DNA of 64,000 bases from the NCBI RefSeq assembly GCF_030915505.1, contig NZ_CP133265.1, positions 682,001-746,000 on the forward strand. Direction: 5' to 3'. Under the pieces are notes generated by a model. That model saw only the letters and a list, made by a program, of their open reading frames with translations, had not been told where the DNA came from and searched no databases. Below, piece by piece: positions 37,097-48,486 of this stretch (within the stretch, counting starts at the first letter, position 1; each line of letters begins with the position of its first letter). This stretch comes from Neobacillus sp. OS1-2 (GTDB lineage Bacteria; Bacillota; Bacilli; Bacillales; Cytobacillaceae). The translations under genes were made by a program, and so were the position numbers.

Positions 37097-38035
37097 TTAC
37101 ACCAATACTTGCATTACATTTCGAACAGATTCAACAGACTTATCTAATGCAGCTTTTTCGTCTGCTGTAAGATCTAATTCAATTATTTTTTCGATACCAT
37201 TTCCACCGAGGATAGTTGGAACACCAAGATAAATGCCTTCATAGCCAAACTCGCCCTCAAGGTATGCAATGGATGGTAATACACGACGTTGATCTTTAAG
37301 GATTGCTTCACACATCTCAACTAAAGAAGCTGCAGGGGCATAATAGGCACTTCCGTTACCAAGAAGGTTAACGATTTCACCGCCGCCTTTACGAGTGCGC
37401 TCAACAATGGCCTCAAGACGATCTTTAGGAATTAAGGTTTCTAATGGAATTCCACCGGCATAGGAGTAACGCACAAGCGGTACCATATCATCGCCATGGC
37501 CGCCAAGAACAAAACCAGTTACATCTTTTACAGATAGATTTAATTCTTGCGCAACAAATGTACGGAAACGAGCAGTATCAAGTACACCAGATTGACCAAT
37601 TACCCGGTTTTTAGGGAAACCAGACTCTTTGAATACGGTGTAAGTCATCGCATCAACAGGGTTTGTTAAAACAATAATTGTACTGTTTGGAGAGTATTTC
37701 ACAATCTCCTGTGTTACACTTTTCATTACCTTTTGGTTTGTTTGCACTAAATCATCACGGCTCATGCCTGGCTTGCGGGCAATTCCGGCGGTAATGACAA
37801 CGATATCAGAATCGCGAGTATCTTCATAATTTGAAGTACCAGTGATATTCGCATCAAAGCCTTGAACTGGGCTAGCTTCAAGCATATCTAATGCTTTACC
37901 TTTTGTAGGGTTTTCCATTGGAGCGATATCAACTAAAACAACGTCTCCAAGTTCTTTTTGAGCAAGTAAAAATGCAGTTGTAGCACCAGTGAATCCGCCG
38001 CCGATTACAGAAACCTTTTTACGTTTTAATGACAT
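37097..38035 (-). CDS. mdh: Malate dehydrogenase
   Basis: This 312-residue LDH-like malate dehydrogenase oxidises malate in the TCA cycle. It has the NAD loop [14 protein letters not shown], the substrate arginines in [11 protein letters not shown] and [10 protein letters not shown], and the catalytic His in [11 protein letters not shown]. It is third in citZ-icd-mdh, as in B. subtilis. A hairpin in the 97-bp icd-mdh gap may set differential stability. Confidence 0.97.
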   Translation of the reverse strand: MSLKRKKVSVIGGGFTGATTAFLLAQKELGDVVLVDIAPMENPTKGKALDMLEASPVQGFDANITGTSNYEDTRDSDIVVITAGIARKPGMSRDDLVQTNQKVMKSVTQEIVKYSPNSTIIVLTNPVDAMTYTVFKESGFPKNRVIGQSGVLDTARFRTFVAQELNLSVKDVTGFVLGGHGDDMVPLVRYSYAGGIPLETLIPKDRLEAIVERTRKGGGEIVNLLGNGSAYYAPAASLVEMCEAILKDQRRVLPSIAYLEGEFGYEGIYLGVPTILGGNGIEKIIELDLTADEKAALDKSVESVRNVMQVLV

Positions 38036-38061
38036 TTTAAGCTCTCCCCTTTATGTAAAAT

Positions 38062-38095
38062 GACTTGAGCTGTCTCCGAAAAAACAGCTCAAGTA
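38062..38095. other. Perfect hairpin between icd and mdh
   Basis: ACTTGAGCTGT and ACAGCTCAAGT form an 11-bp stem without a T tail. It is not a typical terminator and may be a processing or stability element in the citZ-icd-mdh transcript (inference). Confidence 0.6.
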
Positions 38096-38101
38096 AAGCC
38101 T

Positions 38102-38128
38102 CAGCGCGTGGCGCATCCGCTTTTTAAT
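38102..38128 (-). repeat. Possible minimal copy of the dispersed repeat
   Basis: CAGCGCGTGGCGCATCCGCT resembles the end-fused copy at 21296-21336 (CAGCGCCTAGGCGCTTCTGC). It is short, so the match could be chance. Confidence 0.4.
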
Positions 38129-38131
38129 TTC

Positions 38132-39400
38132 TTATTTCATATTTTTGATTAATTCATTTGCAAATTCAGATGTTTTAACTTCTGTTGCACCTTCCATCAA
38201 GCGTGCGAAGTCATATGTGACAACCTTAGAAGCAATTGTGTCTTCAACTGATTTAATTACCATAGTGGCTGCTTCATTCCAGCCTAAGTGCTCAAGCAAT
38301 AACACACCGGATAAAATGACAGATGATGGATTTACTTTGTCAAGACCGGCGTATTTAGGTGCAGTACCATGTGTTGCTTCAAAAATAGCATGTCCTGTTT
38401 CATAGTTAATATTTGCTCCAGGAGCAATGCCAATTCCGCCAACTTGTGCTGCAAGTGCATCAGAAATGAAGTCGCCGTTTAGGTTCATTGTAGCCACAAC
38501 ATCAAACTCACGTGGACGAGTAAGGATTTGTTGTAAGAAAATATCAGCAATTGCATCTTTTACGATGATTTTTCCAGCAGCTTCTGCATCGGCTTGTGCC
38601 TTGTTCGCAGCTTCTGCTCCTTGCTCTTCCTTGATGCGATCATATTGAGCCCATGTAAAGACTTTATCGCCAAATTCCTTTTCTGCAAGCTCATAGCCCC
38701 AATTTTTAAACGCGCCTTCAGTAAATTTCATGATATTTCCTTTGTGCACGAGTGTAACCGATTTACGGCCTTCTTTGATTGCATAATTAATGGCAGCACG
38801 CACAAGACGATTTGTACCTTCTTCAGAAACAGGCTTAATACCAATACCTGAAGTTTCAGGGAATCGGATTTTCTTAACACCCATCTCGTTCTGTAAGAAG
38901 TCAATTACCTTTTTAGCCGCTTCCGTGCCTTTTTCGTATTCAATACCGGCATAAATATCTTCAGTATTTTCACGGAAGATGACCATATCGGTATCTTGTG
39001 GACGCTTAACTGGAGATGGAACTCCTTCGAACCATCTTACAGGACGTAAGCAAACAAATAAATCTAATTCTTGGCGAAGTGCCACATTTAAGGAACGAAT
39101 ACCGCCGCCAACAGGTGTTGTTAATGGACCTTTGATGGCAATCAAATATTCATTGATTACATCAAGAGTTTCAGAAGGAAGCCACTCACCCGTTTGGTTA
39201 AAAGCCTTTTCTCCCGCTAAAACCTCTTTCCATACTAATTTACGCTCGCCTTTATAGGCTTTTTCCACTGCAGCATTTAAGACTCTTTCAGAAGCGGCCC
39301 AAATATCTGGTCCGATACCGTCCCCTTCAATAAATGGAATAATTGGATTGTTTGGTACGTTTAATACTCCGTCTTTAACCGTGATTTTTTCGCCTTGCAT
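38132..39400 (-). CDS. icd: Isocitrate dehydrogenase [NADP]
   Basis: This 422-residue NADP-dependent enzyme makes 2-oxoglutarate. I chose ATG at 39398-39400 ([11 protein letters not shown]) because GGAGGGAG lies 7 nt upstream and the N-terminus then matches B. subtilis Icd. Substrate residues are in [42 protein letters not shown] and [16 protein letters not shown], and the cofactor region is [21 protein letters not shown]. It is middle in citZ-icd-mdh. Confidence 0.97.
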   Translation of the reverse strand: MQGEKITVKDGVLNVPNNPIIPFIEGDGIGPDIWAASERVLNAAVEKAYKGERKLVWKEVLAGEKAFNQTGEWLPSETLDVINEYLIAIKGPLTTPVGGGIRSLNVALRQELDLFVCLRPVRWFEGVPSPVKRPQDTDMVIFRENTEDIYAGIEYEKGTEAAKKVIDFLQNEMGVKKIRFPETSGIGIKPVSEEGTNRLVRAAINYAIKEGRKSVTLVHKGNIMKFTEGAFKNWGYELAEKEFGDKVFTWAQYDRIKEEQGAEAANKAQADAEAAGKIIVKDAIADIFLQQILTRPREFDVVATMNLNGDFISDALAAQVGGIGIAPGANINYETGHAIFEATHGTAPKYAGLDKVNPSSVILSGVLLLEHLGWNEAATMVIKSVEDTIASKVVTYDFARLMEGATEVKTSEFANELIKNMK

Positions 39401-39532
39401 AGTTGTTCTCCCTCCTATTATGTAAAAAACTTGTTCGTGGTATTTCAAAAGACTGAATCAAAGGTTAGTGAGCAGTGCCCCTAACCTTTACTCCTATCTT
39501 ATTGAATCAATTTTTTGAATAAAAGTAAACTA

Positions 39533-40651
39533 TTATCCTCTTTGCTCGATCGGAACATATTTTTGCATTCCAGGTCCAGTATATTCCGCACGCGGACGGA
39601 TTAAACGATTATTTTCATATTGTTCTAAAATATGTGCAAGCCATCCAGAAACGCGGCTTACCGCAAAGATTGGTGTCATTAAGTCGTGATCAATTCCTAA
39701 GCTGTGATAAACAGAGGCAGAATAGAAATCTACATTTGGCGGTAGATTCTTTTCACCTGTTACGATGTCTTGAATCTTGACGGACATATCGTACCAATGC
39801 GGTTCACCAGTAAGTTCAGTTAACTTTTTAGACATTTCTTTTAAATGCTTGGCACGAGGGTCGCCTTTCCGATATACCCTGTGGCCAAAGCCCATAATTT
39901 TTTCTTTATGTTCAAGCTTACCGCGGATATATGGATCGACGTTTTCGAGTGTGCCAATTTCAGACAGCATTTTCATAACTGCCTCGTTCGCACCACCATG
40001 TAGAGGTCCTTTTAATGCGCCAATAGCCGCTGTTACACCAGAGTATACATCAGATAATGTTGCCACACATACACGTGCAGTAAATGTTGAAGCATTTAAT
40101 TCATGATCTGCATGTAATACAAGCGCCTTGTTCATTGCTTCAACAGCAATGGAATCAGGTTCTTTACCTGTAAGCATGTATAAGAAATTAGCTGCAAAAC
40201 TTAAATCTTGTCTTGGTGGGATTGGGTCCAGACCTTTTCTTACACGAGCAAAGGTTGTGACAATCGCTGGCATTTTTGCTTGAAGACGTACTGCTTTACG
40301 ATAATTGGCTGCTTCGTCCATTAGGTCAGCTTCATCATCATATAAACCTAGTAAAGAAACTGCTGAGCGAAGTGCTGCCATTGGATGAACCTTTTGAATT
40401 GGGTACATCTTAAAGTGTTCAATCACTTCTTGTGGCAATGCATAGTTTTCAGCTAGTTGTTGTTTTAACTCAACTAATTGTTCAGCATTCGGTAATTTAC
40501 GATGCCATAATAAGTAGATTACCTCTTCAAAGCTAGCATTTACAGCTAAATCATCAATATCATAGCCAACGTATGTTAGCGTATCATCAATAATTGAACT
40601 GATGGAGGAAGTTGTTGCCACTATTCCTTCTAGACCTTGTTTTACTGTCAT
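39533..40651 (-). CDS. citZ: Citrate synthase
   Basis: This 372-residue type II-like citrate synthase condenses oxaloacetate and acetyl-CoA. The start is ATG at 40649-40651 (MTVKQGLEGIVATTSS), set by AAGGAGAG and matching CitZ. Catalytic His and Asp lie in LHADHELNAS, GFGHRVYRKGDPRAKHL and PPNVDFYSASVYHSLGI. It is first in the citZ-icd-mdh operon and is preceded by a good promoter with a cre site over the start region. Confidence 0.96.
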   Translation of the reverse strand: MTVKQGLEGIVATTSSISSIIDDTLTYVGYDIDDLAVNASFEEVIYLLWHRKLPNAEQLVELKQQLAENYALPQEVIEHFKMYPIQKVHPMAALRSAVSLLGLYDDEADLMDEAANYRKAVRLQAKMPAIVTTFARVRKGLDPIPPRQDLSFAANFLYMLTGKEPDSIAVEAMNKALVLHADHELNASTFTARVCVATLSDVYSGVTAAIGALKGPLHGGANEAVMKMLSEIGTLENVDPYIRGKLEHKEKIMGFGHRVYRKGDPRAKHLKEMSKKLTELTGEPHWYDMSVKIQDIVTGEKNLPPNVDFYSASVYHSLGIDHDLMTPIFAVSRVSGWLAHILEQYENNRLIRPRAEYTGPGMQKYVPIEQRG

Positions 40652-40846
40652 AATAAATCTCTCCTTTACATTCTTATTTCCCCAATATTCTTTTTGCAAT
40701 CAAGAAAATTGCATACTAGCGACATTCTTTTAATATTGACTGAGCGATTGCTCGGGATATCCACAAACATTGTGATTGCCTTTTCATTCACCAATAGAAA
40801 GGTTTTTACAAGTAATTAAGCATATATATACGGTTTATGTAAAAAA

Positions 40847-40861
40847 AGGATACGCTTACAA
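40847..40861 (-). promoter_or_regulatory. CcpA cre site of citZ
   Basis: TTGTAAGCGTATCCT on the minus strand fits the B. subtilis cre consensus as I recall it (WTGNAANCGNWNNCW) at every defined position. It lies over and just after the predicted transcription start, a position expected to give repression. Confidence 0.75.
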
Positions 40862-40865
40862 GCCT

Positions 40866-40894
40866 ATTATAAACAATTATCAAATTTTTGTGAA
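40866..40894 (-). promoter_or_regulatory. Sigma-A promoter of citZ
   Basis: On the minus strand TTCACA, a 17-nt spacer and TATAAT. The leader to citZ is about 205 nt. Apart from the cre site and this promoter, nothing distinct was seen in the 290-bp gap. Confidence 0.75.
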
Positions 40895-40941
40895 CGAAAA
40901 GGAGTGGAAAAATACAAAAAAAATATTATTTTACAAAAAAT

Positions 40942-41415
40942 CTAGCTAAAAAAACTGAAAATTCTCATAGCGACGTATGCAATTCCGGCTCCAATTAAAG
41001 GACCAACCGCCACACCTTTAAAAATAGAAACAGAAAGAATCGTTCCAAGCACTAATGCCGTTGTAATTTGCGGATCATCGGCTAGTAATTTAACTCCACC
41101 CTTTGCAAGCATAGCGACTAGCATCCCTGAGATGAGAGCTATCCATGCAAATGGTGTTTTAAATGCTCCGGATAAATCTTTAAACCCTATTTCGCCGCTG
41201 GCAATTGGAGCTAAAACAGCAATAGTGATCACGGTGACTCCCCAATTAATTCCCTTAGATTGTAGTAATGAAAAAAATTTTGCATCCAATCCACCGACTT
41301 TCAATACAAGCAATACTGCGATAGCAACTATTAATGAACTATTTTTAGCAATTAGGCCAATCGCAAATAGTAGTAATAGAAATAATATGGGCTGACTTGG
41401 CAATCCTTTCACCAT
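40942..41415 (-). CDS. ytwI: DUF441 membrane protein YtwI
   Basis: This 157-residue membrane protein has four to five predicted helices (first at about 8-26, last ending SIFKGVAVGPLIGAGIAYVAM). LQSKGINWGVTVITIAVLAPIASGEIGFKDL is characteristic of DUF441/YtwI. The function is unknown. It is divergent from ytvI and lies next to citZ, as in B. subtilis. Confidence 0.88.
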   Translation of the reverse strand: MVKGLPSQPILFLLLLFAIGLIAKNSSLIVAIAVLLVLKVGGLDAKFFSLLQSKGINWGVTVITIAVLAPIASGEIGFKDLSGAFKTPFAWIALISGMLVAMLAKGGVKLLADDPQITTALVLGTILSVSIFKGVAVGPLIGAGIAYVAMRIFSFFS

Positions 41416-41596
41416 CCTGTCAAAAAATTATCGTACCATAATAGTTTTTATCCAGGTAGAAAATACATTTTTTCGTCTATAGTTATGAAACTTCTACCCT
41501 GGTTATCCGTAATAATAATCTAATTGGAAAAATATGCGGTTTTATTCATAAAATGTTAAACTGAAACTATTAATTAAATGTAAAGGAGGGTTGCTT

Positions 41597-42712
41597 TTGA
41601 ATCTTACGTACATATACCGGACCGTTCGATTCCTACTTGTGATTGGTGCTGTTGTTTTGACACTCTACCTATTTTATTTCTTATCAACCGTAACCTATCC
41701 ATTTTTAATTGGTCTTATCATTGCCTTTATGATTAATCCGCTAGTAAACTTTCTTGAAAAAAAAGCGAAAATGCCGCGCGTGCTCTCAGTTCTTGTCACA
41801 CTTGTCATTATTTTTGCTTTATTTGCGGGGTTAGTGACTTTATTAGTCGCAGAAATTGTCTCCGGCGCTGCCTATTTGGCAAAAGTCGTCCCAGAACATC
41901 TTGATACATTAATTAATTATATCGAGGATTATTTTACGGCTCAAATCATCCCCTTATACAATCAATTAACAAGTGTATTTAATAAGCTTGATGCGGGTCA
42001 GAAGGATACCATCATCGGAAATATTCAAAACGTGGGAACAAGAGTTGGAACAACGATTGGAACGTTTATTAAGAATTTATTTGGGAATATCCCGAATATC
42101 TTATCTTGGTTCCCAAATGCTGCAACGGTTCTTATATTCTCGCTATTGGCCACCTTTTTTATTAGTAAGGATTGGTACCGCTTGTCGGCAATGGGAGGAA
42201 GACTCTTGCCTGAAAAGGCAAAAAGGAGCGGTAGAACCGTTTTTATTGACCTAAAAAAAGCATTATTCGGTTTTATTAAAGCACAAGTTACGCTCATTTC
42301 GATTACAACAGTAATCATTCTGATTGGTCTTTTAATCTTACGGGTTGATTATGCCATTACGATTGCATTAGCTACAGGTATTGTCGATATTATTCCTTAC
42401 CTTGGTACCGGTGCTGTGTTTGTCCCTTGGATTATATATGCAGCGATTGGCGGCAATACAGGTCTTGCCTTAGGTTTAGGTGTTCTATATATGATCGTCC
42501 TCGTCCAACGGCAAATCATGGAGCCGAAGATCCTTTCATCAAATATTGGTCTCGATCCATTAGCAACACTCATTTCCTTATTTGTCGGATTTAAATTAAT
42601 CGGCTTTCTAGGATTAATTGTTGGGCCCGTCACACTCGTCATTATCAGCACCCTTTACCGTGCAAATGTATTTCATGATGTCTGGGCATTCATTAAAGGA
42701 AAAGAGACATAA
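41597..42712 (+). CDS. ytvI: AI-2E-family transporter / sporulation membrane protein YtvI
   Basis: This 371-residue polytopic protein of the AI-2E (UPF0118) family has about eight helices. The C-terminal block IVDIIPYLGTGAVFVPWIIYA and LDPLATLISLFVGFKLIGFLGLIVGPV is diagnostic. The start is TTG at 41597, because AAAGGAGG (41582-41589) is 7 nt upstream; a TTG at 41591 would touch the ribosome site. YtvI is reported as sporulation-associated in B. subtilis, and its transported substrate is not known. It converges on pyk and shares a bidirectional terminator. Confidence 0.88.
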   Translation: MNLTYIYRTVRFLLVIGAVVLTLYLFYFLSTVTYPFLIGLIIAFMINPLVNFLEKKAKMPRVLSVLVTLVIIFALFAGLVTLLVAEIVSGAAYLAKVVPEHLDTLINYIEDYFTAQIIPLYNQLTSVFNKLDAGQKDTIIGNIQNVGTRVGTTIGTFIKNLFGNIPNILSWFPNAATVLIFSLLATFFISKDWYRLSAMGGRLLPEKAKRSGRTVFIDLKKALFGFIKAQVTLISITTVIILIGLLILRVDYAITIALATGIVDIIPYLGTGAVFVPWIIYAAIGGNTGLALGLGVLYMIVLVQRQIMEPKILSSNIGLDPLATLISLFVGFKLIGFLGLIVGPVTLVIISTLYRANVFHDVWAFIKGKET

Positions 42713-42750
42713 AAAAACGTCAGCTCTCATACGGAGCTGACATTTTTCTT
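42713..42750. terminator. Bidirectional terminator between ytvI and pyk
   Basis: GTCAGCTC and GAGCTGAC form an 8-bp stem flanked by an A run on the left and T run on the right. It can serve both converging genes. Confidence 0.88.
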
Positions 42751-44512
42751 ATAACACGCTGGCATGACCGTTATAAATAATTCCTCTAGCTGCGTCTACC
42801 GTTACTTCTTGACCCTCTTTAAACAATTCTAACGCATTGTCTACGCCAACAATGACGGGAATGCTGAGGCTTAGACCAACCACAGCCGCATGACTTGTTA
42901 AGCCGCCTTCTTGGGTAATAAGGGCAGCGCATTTCTCTATTGCCGGTACCATATCACGGTCAGATCCGATTGTCACAAGAATCGATCCCGGTTTTACTTT
43001 TTCCAAGGCTTCTTTGGCATCATGGGCAATAACCACTTTTCCAAATGCTGATCTGCGGCCAATTCCCTGCGCCTTAGCGAGAATATCACCGACAACATGA
43101 ATCTTCATTAAATTTGTTGTGCCCGCTTCACCGACAGGAACACCTGCTGTAATGACAACCAAGTCACCATGCTTCACAATCCCGCTATTTAAGCTTTCTT
43201 CTACGGCAATATCAAGCATTTCATCAGTGGTTGTACAAATTCTACCAAGCTGCGGATATACACCCCAAACAAGCTGTAAACGGCGGCAGACATGTTCATT
43301 TGCTGTCACTGCTACAATTGATGCCTTTGGGCGATACTTGGAAATCATTCTTGCTGTATGACCGCTTTCTGTTGGTGTAATAATCGATTTCACTTCAAGA
43401 TTTAATGCTGTGTGGGCAACAGATTGACCAATTGCATCTGTAAGATTATGTTCCGTATCTTTGCTGCGGCTTGATAAAATTTCCTTATGATCTAAGGCAG
43501 ATTCTGCTCTCGAAGCTATATTATGCATCGTTTGCACAGCTTCTGCAGGATAAAGACCTGCAGCCGTTTCGCCAGAAAGCATGATCGCATCCGTACCATC
43601 AAAAATAGCATTGGCGACATCGCTTGCCTCAGCACGAGTCGGTCTTGGATTACGCTGCATCGAATCAAGCATTTGTGTTGCCGTAATAACCGGTTTTCCA
43701 AGTGCATTACATTTCTTTATTAACATCTTTTGTACTAGTGGAACCTCTTCTGCCGGGATTTCCACGCCAAGATCCCCACGAGCAACCATCAGACCATCAG
43801 AAATTTCAAGAATTTCATCGATGTTATCTACGCCTTCTTGGTTTTCAATTTTGGGGATAATGTGGATATAGGTGGCATTGTTTTCTTCTAATAACTGGCG
43901 GATTTCTAAAACATCTTTGGCACGGCGGACAAAAGAGGCGGCAATAAAGTCGACCCCCTGTTCAATACCAAACAGAATATCTTGTCTGTCCTTTTCGGTA
44001 ATCCCCGGTAAGTTAACTGAAACACCTGGAACGTTCACACCTTTTTTATTTTTTAAGATGCCAGTATTTAATATTTTGGTGTGAATTTCATTAGCGGTCT
44101 TATCTATTTCCGTTACTTCAAGTCCAATTAATCCATCATCCAAAAGAATTCTAGAGCCTACATGGACATCATCAATTAACTCATTGTATGTAACAGAGAA
44201 TTTCTGGGTGGTCCCTTCCACTTCTGTCATGGAGACAATCACGTTTTCTCCAGCGTGAAGCTCAATGGCCCCATTTTGCATGTTATTTGTCCGAATTTCA
44301 GGACCTTTAGTATCGAGCAAGATGGCAACCGTTTTTCCCGTTTGCTTTGACGCCTCACGAATATTTTGAATCCGTGCTCCATGCTCTTCAAAATCCCCAT
44401 GGGAAAAATTCAAACGGGCAACGTTCATCCCCGAATTGATTAAATCAGTTAATTTTTCTATGCTTTCACTAGCAGGACCAATCGTACAAACGATTTTTGT
44501 TTTACGTAACAT
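42749..44512 (-). CDS. pyk: Pyruvate kinase
   Basis: This 587-residue enzyme is of the Bacillus type. The TIM-barrel kinase has [22 protein letters not shown] and the signature [19 protein letters not shown]-terminal PEP-utilising swivelling domain (about 475-587) keeps the TSHAAVVG motif. It transfers phosphate from PEP to ADP and is commonly AMP- and ribose-5-phosphate-activated. It follows pfkA by 42 bp; pfkA-pyk is co-transcribed in B. subtilis. Confidence 0.96.
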   Translation of the reverse strand: MLRKTKIVCTIGPASESIEKLTDLINSGMNVARLNFSHGDFEEHGARIQNIREASKQTGKTVAILLDTKGPEIRTNNMQNGAIELHAGENVIVSMTEVEGTTQKFSVTYNELIDDVHVGSRILLDDGLIGLEVTEIDKTANEIHTKILNTGILKNKKGVNVPGVSVNLPGITEKDRQDILFGIEQGVDFIAASFVRRAKDVLEIRQLLEENNATYIHIIPKIENQEGVDNIDEILEISDGLMVARGDLGVEIPAEEVPLVQKMLIKKCNALGKPVITATQMLDSMQRNPRPTRAEASDVANAIFDGTDAIMLSGETAAGLYPAEAVQTMHNIASRAESALDHKEILSSRSKDTEHNLTDAIGQSVAHTALNLEVKSIITPTESGHTARMISKYRPKASIVAVTANEHVCRRLQLVWGVYPQLGRICTTTDEMLDIAVEESLNSGIVKHGDLVVITAGVPVGEAGTTNLMKIHVVGDILAKAQGIGRRSAFGKVVIAHDAKEALEKVKPGSILVTIGSDRDMVPAIEKCAALITQEGGLTSHAAVVGLSLSIPVIVGVDNALELFKEGQEVTVDAARGIIYNGHASVL

Positions 44513-44554
44513 CCTTTTTTTCCTCCCATTTTAGAAAAGGCAAAACCTATTTTC

Positions 44555-45535
<981 letters not shown>

Positions 45536-45723
45536 TTAAGAAAGTCTATGTACCTTTTCTAAAAAGTAAATAAAATCAACTGCAAGTAGCGCTTCTCTTA
45601 TTATCTACATAAAACCTTTGAATATTAATAAAATAACATGAAGAAATGCCTATAACAACCGATTCAAATCAGTAATTAAAATAGACGGAATAATTAGTTA
45701 AATGAAAGCGATTTATTTTACAC

Positions 45724-45737
45724 TGAAAGCGCAAACA
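45724..45737 (+). promoter_or_regulatory. Weak cre-like site upstream of pfkA
   Basis: TGAAAGCGCAAACA differs at one position from TGWNANCGNTNWCA. A second, poorer match (TGAAAGCGATTTAT) lies 22 bp before it. The 285-bp pfkA-accA gap is otherwise unremarkable, and a chance match is possible. Confidence 0.35.
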
Positions 45738-45772
45738 TCACTTTTTTAATGAATTTTTTGTGAACATCATAA

Positions 45773-45795
45773 AAAAAGTGCTCAACCTGAGCACA
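45773..45795 (-). terminator. Terminator of accDA
   Basis: GTGCTCA and TGAGCAC pair on the minus strand, followed by TTTTTTT. Confidence 0.85.
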
Positions 45796-45799
45796 ATCT

Positions 45800-46777
45800 C
45801 TAATTTACACCAATATAATCCTTCATTTCCGTATATTCGCCAATTGTTCTAAAACGGTTATAACGGTCCGCTATTAATTCTTCCTCTGAAAGTTTAAGCA
45901 GCTGTTGAAGGGAATCTTTTATCACTTTTTCAATTTCTGCCGCTTGCATTTTCACATCTTTATGTGCCCCGCCTTTGATTTCGGGAATAATGGCATCAAT
46001 GATTCCTAATTCCTTCAAGTCAGGAGCAGTAATCTTCATTGTTTCGGCCGCATTTTTGGCAAGTGCTGCATCCTTCCACAAAATAGCTGCCGCTCCTTCA
46101 GGAGAAATAACAGAATAAGTTGAGTTTTCGAGCATGTAGATGCGGTTTCCGACACCTAGTGCCAAGGCACCACCACTTCCGCCTTCACCAATTACAATAC
46201 AAATGACAGGAACCTTTAGACCCGCCATTTCAAAGAGGTTTCGGGCAATCGCTTCGCTTTGACCGCGCTCTTCGGCAGCTTTACCGGGATAGGCACCTTT
46301 CGTATCAATAAAACAAATTATTGGTCGATTAAACTTATCCGCCTGTTTCATTAAGCGTAAAGCCTTGCGGTACCCCTCAGGATGAGGCATTCCAAAGTTG
46401 CGGCGAATATTCTCCTTCGTATCTTTTCCCCGCTGATGGCCAATCACGGTGACAGGAAGCCCCTTAAATTTAGCTACACCGCCAACGATTGCCTCATCAT
46501 CCGCAAACGTTCGGTCACCATGGCATTCAAAGAACCCTTCAAAAAGGAAAGAAATATAATCAAGAGTTGTCGGCCTGTTCGCAAGACGTGCAATTTGTAC
46601 GCGATCCCATGGCTTAATATTTTCATATATTTCCTGCTCTAGCTTAACTAGCCTAGTCTCTAATTTAACAATTTCAGCACTTAAATCGACATCGGCTGTT
46701 TTTGTGAACTCTTTTAATTCAGTGATTTTCTTTCTTAGCTCCACAATTGGTCGTTCGAATTCTAATTCCCCTGCCAT
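45800..46777 (-). CDS. accA: Acetyl-CoA carboxylase carboxyltransferase alpha subunit
   Basis: AccA with AccD moves CO2 from carboxybiotin to acetyl-CoA to make malonyl-CoA for fatty-acid synthesis. This 325-residue protein has the N-terminal helical segment (1-50), [19 protein letters not shown] core residues ([20 protein letters not shown]) and the oxyanion region [15 protein letters not shown]. It overlaps the end of accD by 16 bp, so the two subunits are translationally coupled. Confidence 0.97.
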   Translation of the reverse strand: MAGELEFERPIVELRKKITELKEFTKTADVDLSAEIVKLETRLVKLEQEIYENIKPWDRVQIARLANRPTTLDYISFLFEGFFECHGDRTFADDEAIVGGVAKFKGLPVTVIGHQRGKDTKENIRRNFGMPHPEGYRKALRLMKQADKFNRPIICFIDTKGAYPGKAAEERGQSEAIARNLFEMAGLKVPVICIVIGEGGSGGALALGVGNRIYMLENSTYSVISPEGAAAILWKDAALAKNAAETMKITAPDLKELGIIDAIIPEIKGGAHKDVKMQAAEIEKVIKDSLQQLLKLSEEELIADRYNRFRTIGEYTEMKDYIGVN

Positions 46778-47649
46778 TCGAGTTCACCTCCCGGATTATG
46801 AATATCTAAAATGTTCGTGATCTTCTCCACCAAATCTATTCGTGAAATAATCGCATCTAGCTGGCCGTGTTTTAACAGGAATTCCGCTGTTTGAAAATCC
46901 TCCGGTAATTCCTCACGAATCGATTGTTCAATGACCCTGCGGCCGGCAAAAGCAATGAGCGCCCCCGGTTCAGCAAAGTTGTAGTCACCCAATGAAGCGA
47001 AGCTTGCAGAAACGCCCCCCGTAGTCGGGTGTGTCATAATGGAAATAATTAAGCCACCGTTATTACTAAATCTCTTTAACGCAACACTTGTTTTAGCCAT
47101 TTGCATTAAGCTCAGGGCTCCCTCCTGCATTCTAGCACCACCTGATGCAGTGAAGATGATGAAGGGAATCGCAAGTTCATCTGCCTTTTCGATCGCAAGG
47201 GTAATTTTCTCACCCACGACAGAGCCCATGCTTCCCATCCGGAAAGTAGCATCCATAATCGCCACAACTATTTTTTGACCATTAACCGTCCCCATTCCAG
47301 TGACAACAGCCTCATTTAACTTACTTTTTTGCCGATCTTTTTCAAGCTTTTCTAGATAGTCTGGAAAATTTAGTGGATTTTTCGAAACCATATTTTCATT
47401 AATTTCTACAAAACTGCCCTCATCAATAAAGCTATCAATCCGCTCTTTTGCATTCATCTGGAAATGATAACCGCAATGAAGGCAAACCTTTGCATTTTTC
47501 ACTAATTCCTTTGTGTACATGATTTTCTTACATGAAGGGCATTTGGTCATAATCCCTTCTGGAACATCATGTTTAGCCATGTCTTTTGAAATGGTTGCAT
47601 ATTTTTTCTTTTTCGGTTGATTTTTAGAAAAAAGATCTTTAAGCGCCAA
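46762..47649 (-). CDS. accD: Acetyl-CoA carboxylase carboxyltransferase beta subunit
   Basis: This 295-residue partner of AccA starts with a four-Cys zinc ribbon ([24 protein letters not shown], about 38-61). A crotonase-like carboxyltransferase domain follows, with [22 protein letters not shown] and [17 protein letters not shown]. The zinc domain is thought to bind DNA/RNA in other species. A palindromic GntR-type operator lies 114 bp upstream of the start. Confidence 0.97.
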   Translation of the reverse strand: MALKDLFSKNQPKKKKYATISKDMAKHDVPEGIMTKCPSCKKIMYTKELVKNAKVCLHCGYHFQMNAKERIDSFIDEGSFVEINENMVSKNPLNFPDYLEKLEKDRQKSKLNEAVVTGMGTVNGQKIVVAIMDATFRMGSMGSVVGEKITLAIEKADELAIPFIIFTASGGARMQEGALSLMQMAKTSVALKRFSNNGGLIISIMTHPTTGGVSASFASLGDYNFAEPGALIAFAGRRVIEQSIREELPEDFQTAEFLLKHGQLDAIISRIDLVEKITNILDIHNPGGELEWQGN

Positions 47650-47761
47650 ATTAAAACCTCCCTAGTGTAACGCACCTTGCCTTAACGGCAAGATTCTCCA
47701 TCTTTTGCTATTCAAAAGTCTTTCTATCCTAAGGTAACTTCATACCTAGAAACTCCTAAAA

Positions 47762-47774
47762 GTGGTCAGACCAC
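47762..47774. promoter_or_regulatory. GntR/FadR-type operator upstream of accDA
   Basis: GTGGTCAGACCAC is a perfect palindrome around the central A. TGGTCNGACCA is the known half-site arrangement of E. coli FadR-type GntR operators. The identical 13-mer occurs at 49777-49789. The adjacent gntR gene is the likely regulator (inference). Confidence 0.75.
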
Positions 47775-47847
47775 CGGGGATTAAAAATACCCTTTTTCCA
47801 TGGGCTTGTATAACTTCCACTATAAAATAAAAAAAGTTCAAAATCTG

Positions 47848-48486
47848 TTAGTATTTGTCGGTAAAGTCAGACAAATTTCGTAGTTTGCCATAGGCCGAAA
47901 GTGTCTTCTCTTCATTCTTTTCTGCTATTGCTCCCAATATAACCAGATAGTCTTCGCGCTGATAGTCTACAGAATAATCCTCTAATGAATAATAATATTC
48001 TTTTAAAATCAACCACATTCTTAAGAATAAGTGGTTATCTGAAACCTCGATAATTCGTTGAAAAAACTCATCATCCGTAAAGCTATCCGTTTTGGTTACC
48101 CATTCCTGCAGGGATTCAACCTGCTGCTTGCTGACCCTTTTCAGTGCTAACCGGAGGCAATCCATCTCAATATAGTTTTTGGTTTCGAATACATCCTGCT
48201 TTGCTTTTTCATCTTGCAAAATAAATGTACTGAGAAGCTGAACCAATTGATGACCTCGGAAGTCCCGAATAAACGTCCCTTCGCCTCGCCTTGTTTCTAT
48301 TAAGCCAAGCAGTTCTAGTGCTCTAAGTGCCTCCCGAACGGAAGAGCGCCCGAAATTCAGGCGCTCCGACAATTCCCGTTCTGAAGGAATCTTATCTCCA
48401 GTTTTCAGTCCATCACTGCTAATCATTTCTCGTAACTGCTTTACAATCTCTAAATATACTTTAGAATTTGTCACTACCTTAATCAC
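47848..48486 (-). CDS. GntR-family (FadR subfamily) transcriptional regulator
   Basis: This 212-residue regulator has the winged helix at about 10-75 (GDKIPSERELSERLNFGRSSVREALRALELLGLIETRRGEGTFI). A mostly helical FCD-type ligand domain follows. It overlaps the malic-enzyme stop by 4 bp (ATGA), so it is co-translated with that gene. Two identical TGGTCAGACCA operators flank the region, one before accDA and one before the malic-enzyme promoter, which makes a local autoregulated circuit likely. The ligand is unknown; an acyl-CoA or organic acid is a reasonable guess. Confidence 0.9.
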   Translation of the reverse strand: MIKVVTNSKVYLEIVKQLREMISSDGLKTGDKIPSERELSERLNFGRSSVREALRALELLGLIETRRGEGTFIRDFRGHQLVQLLSTFILQDEKAKQDVFETKNYIEMDCLRLALKRVSKQQVESLQEWVTKTDSFTDDEFFQRIIEVSDNHLFLRMWLILKEYYYSLEDYSVDYQREDYLVILGAIAEKNEEKTLSAYGKLRNLSDFTDKY

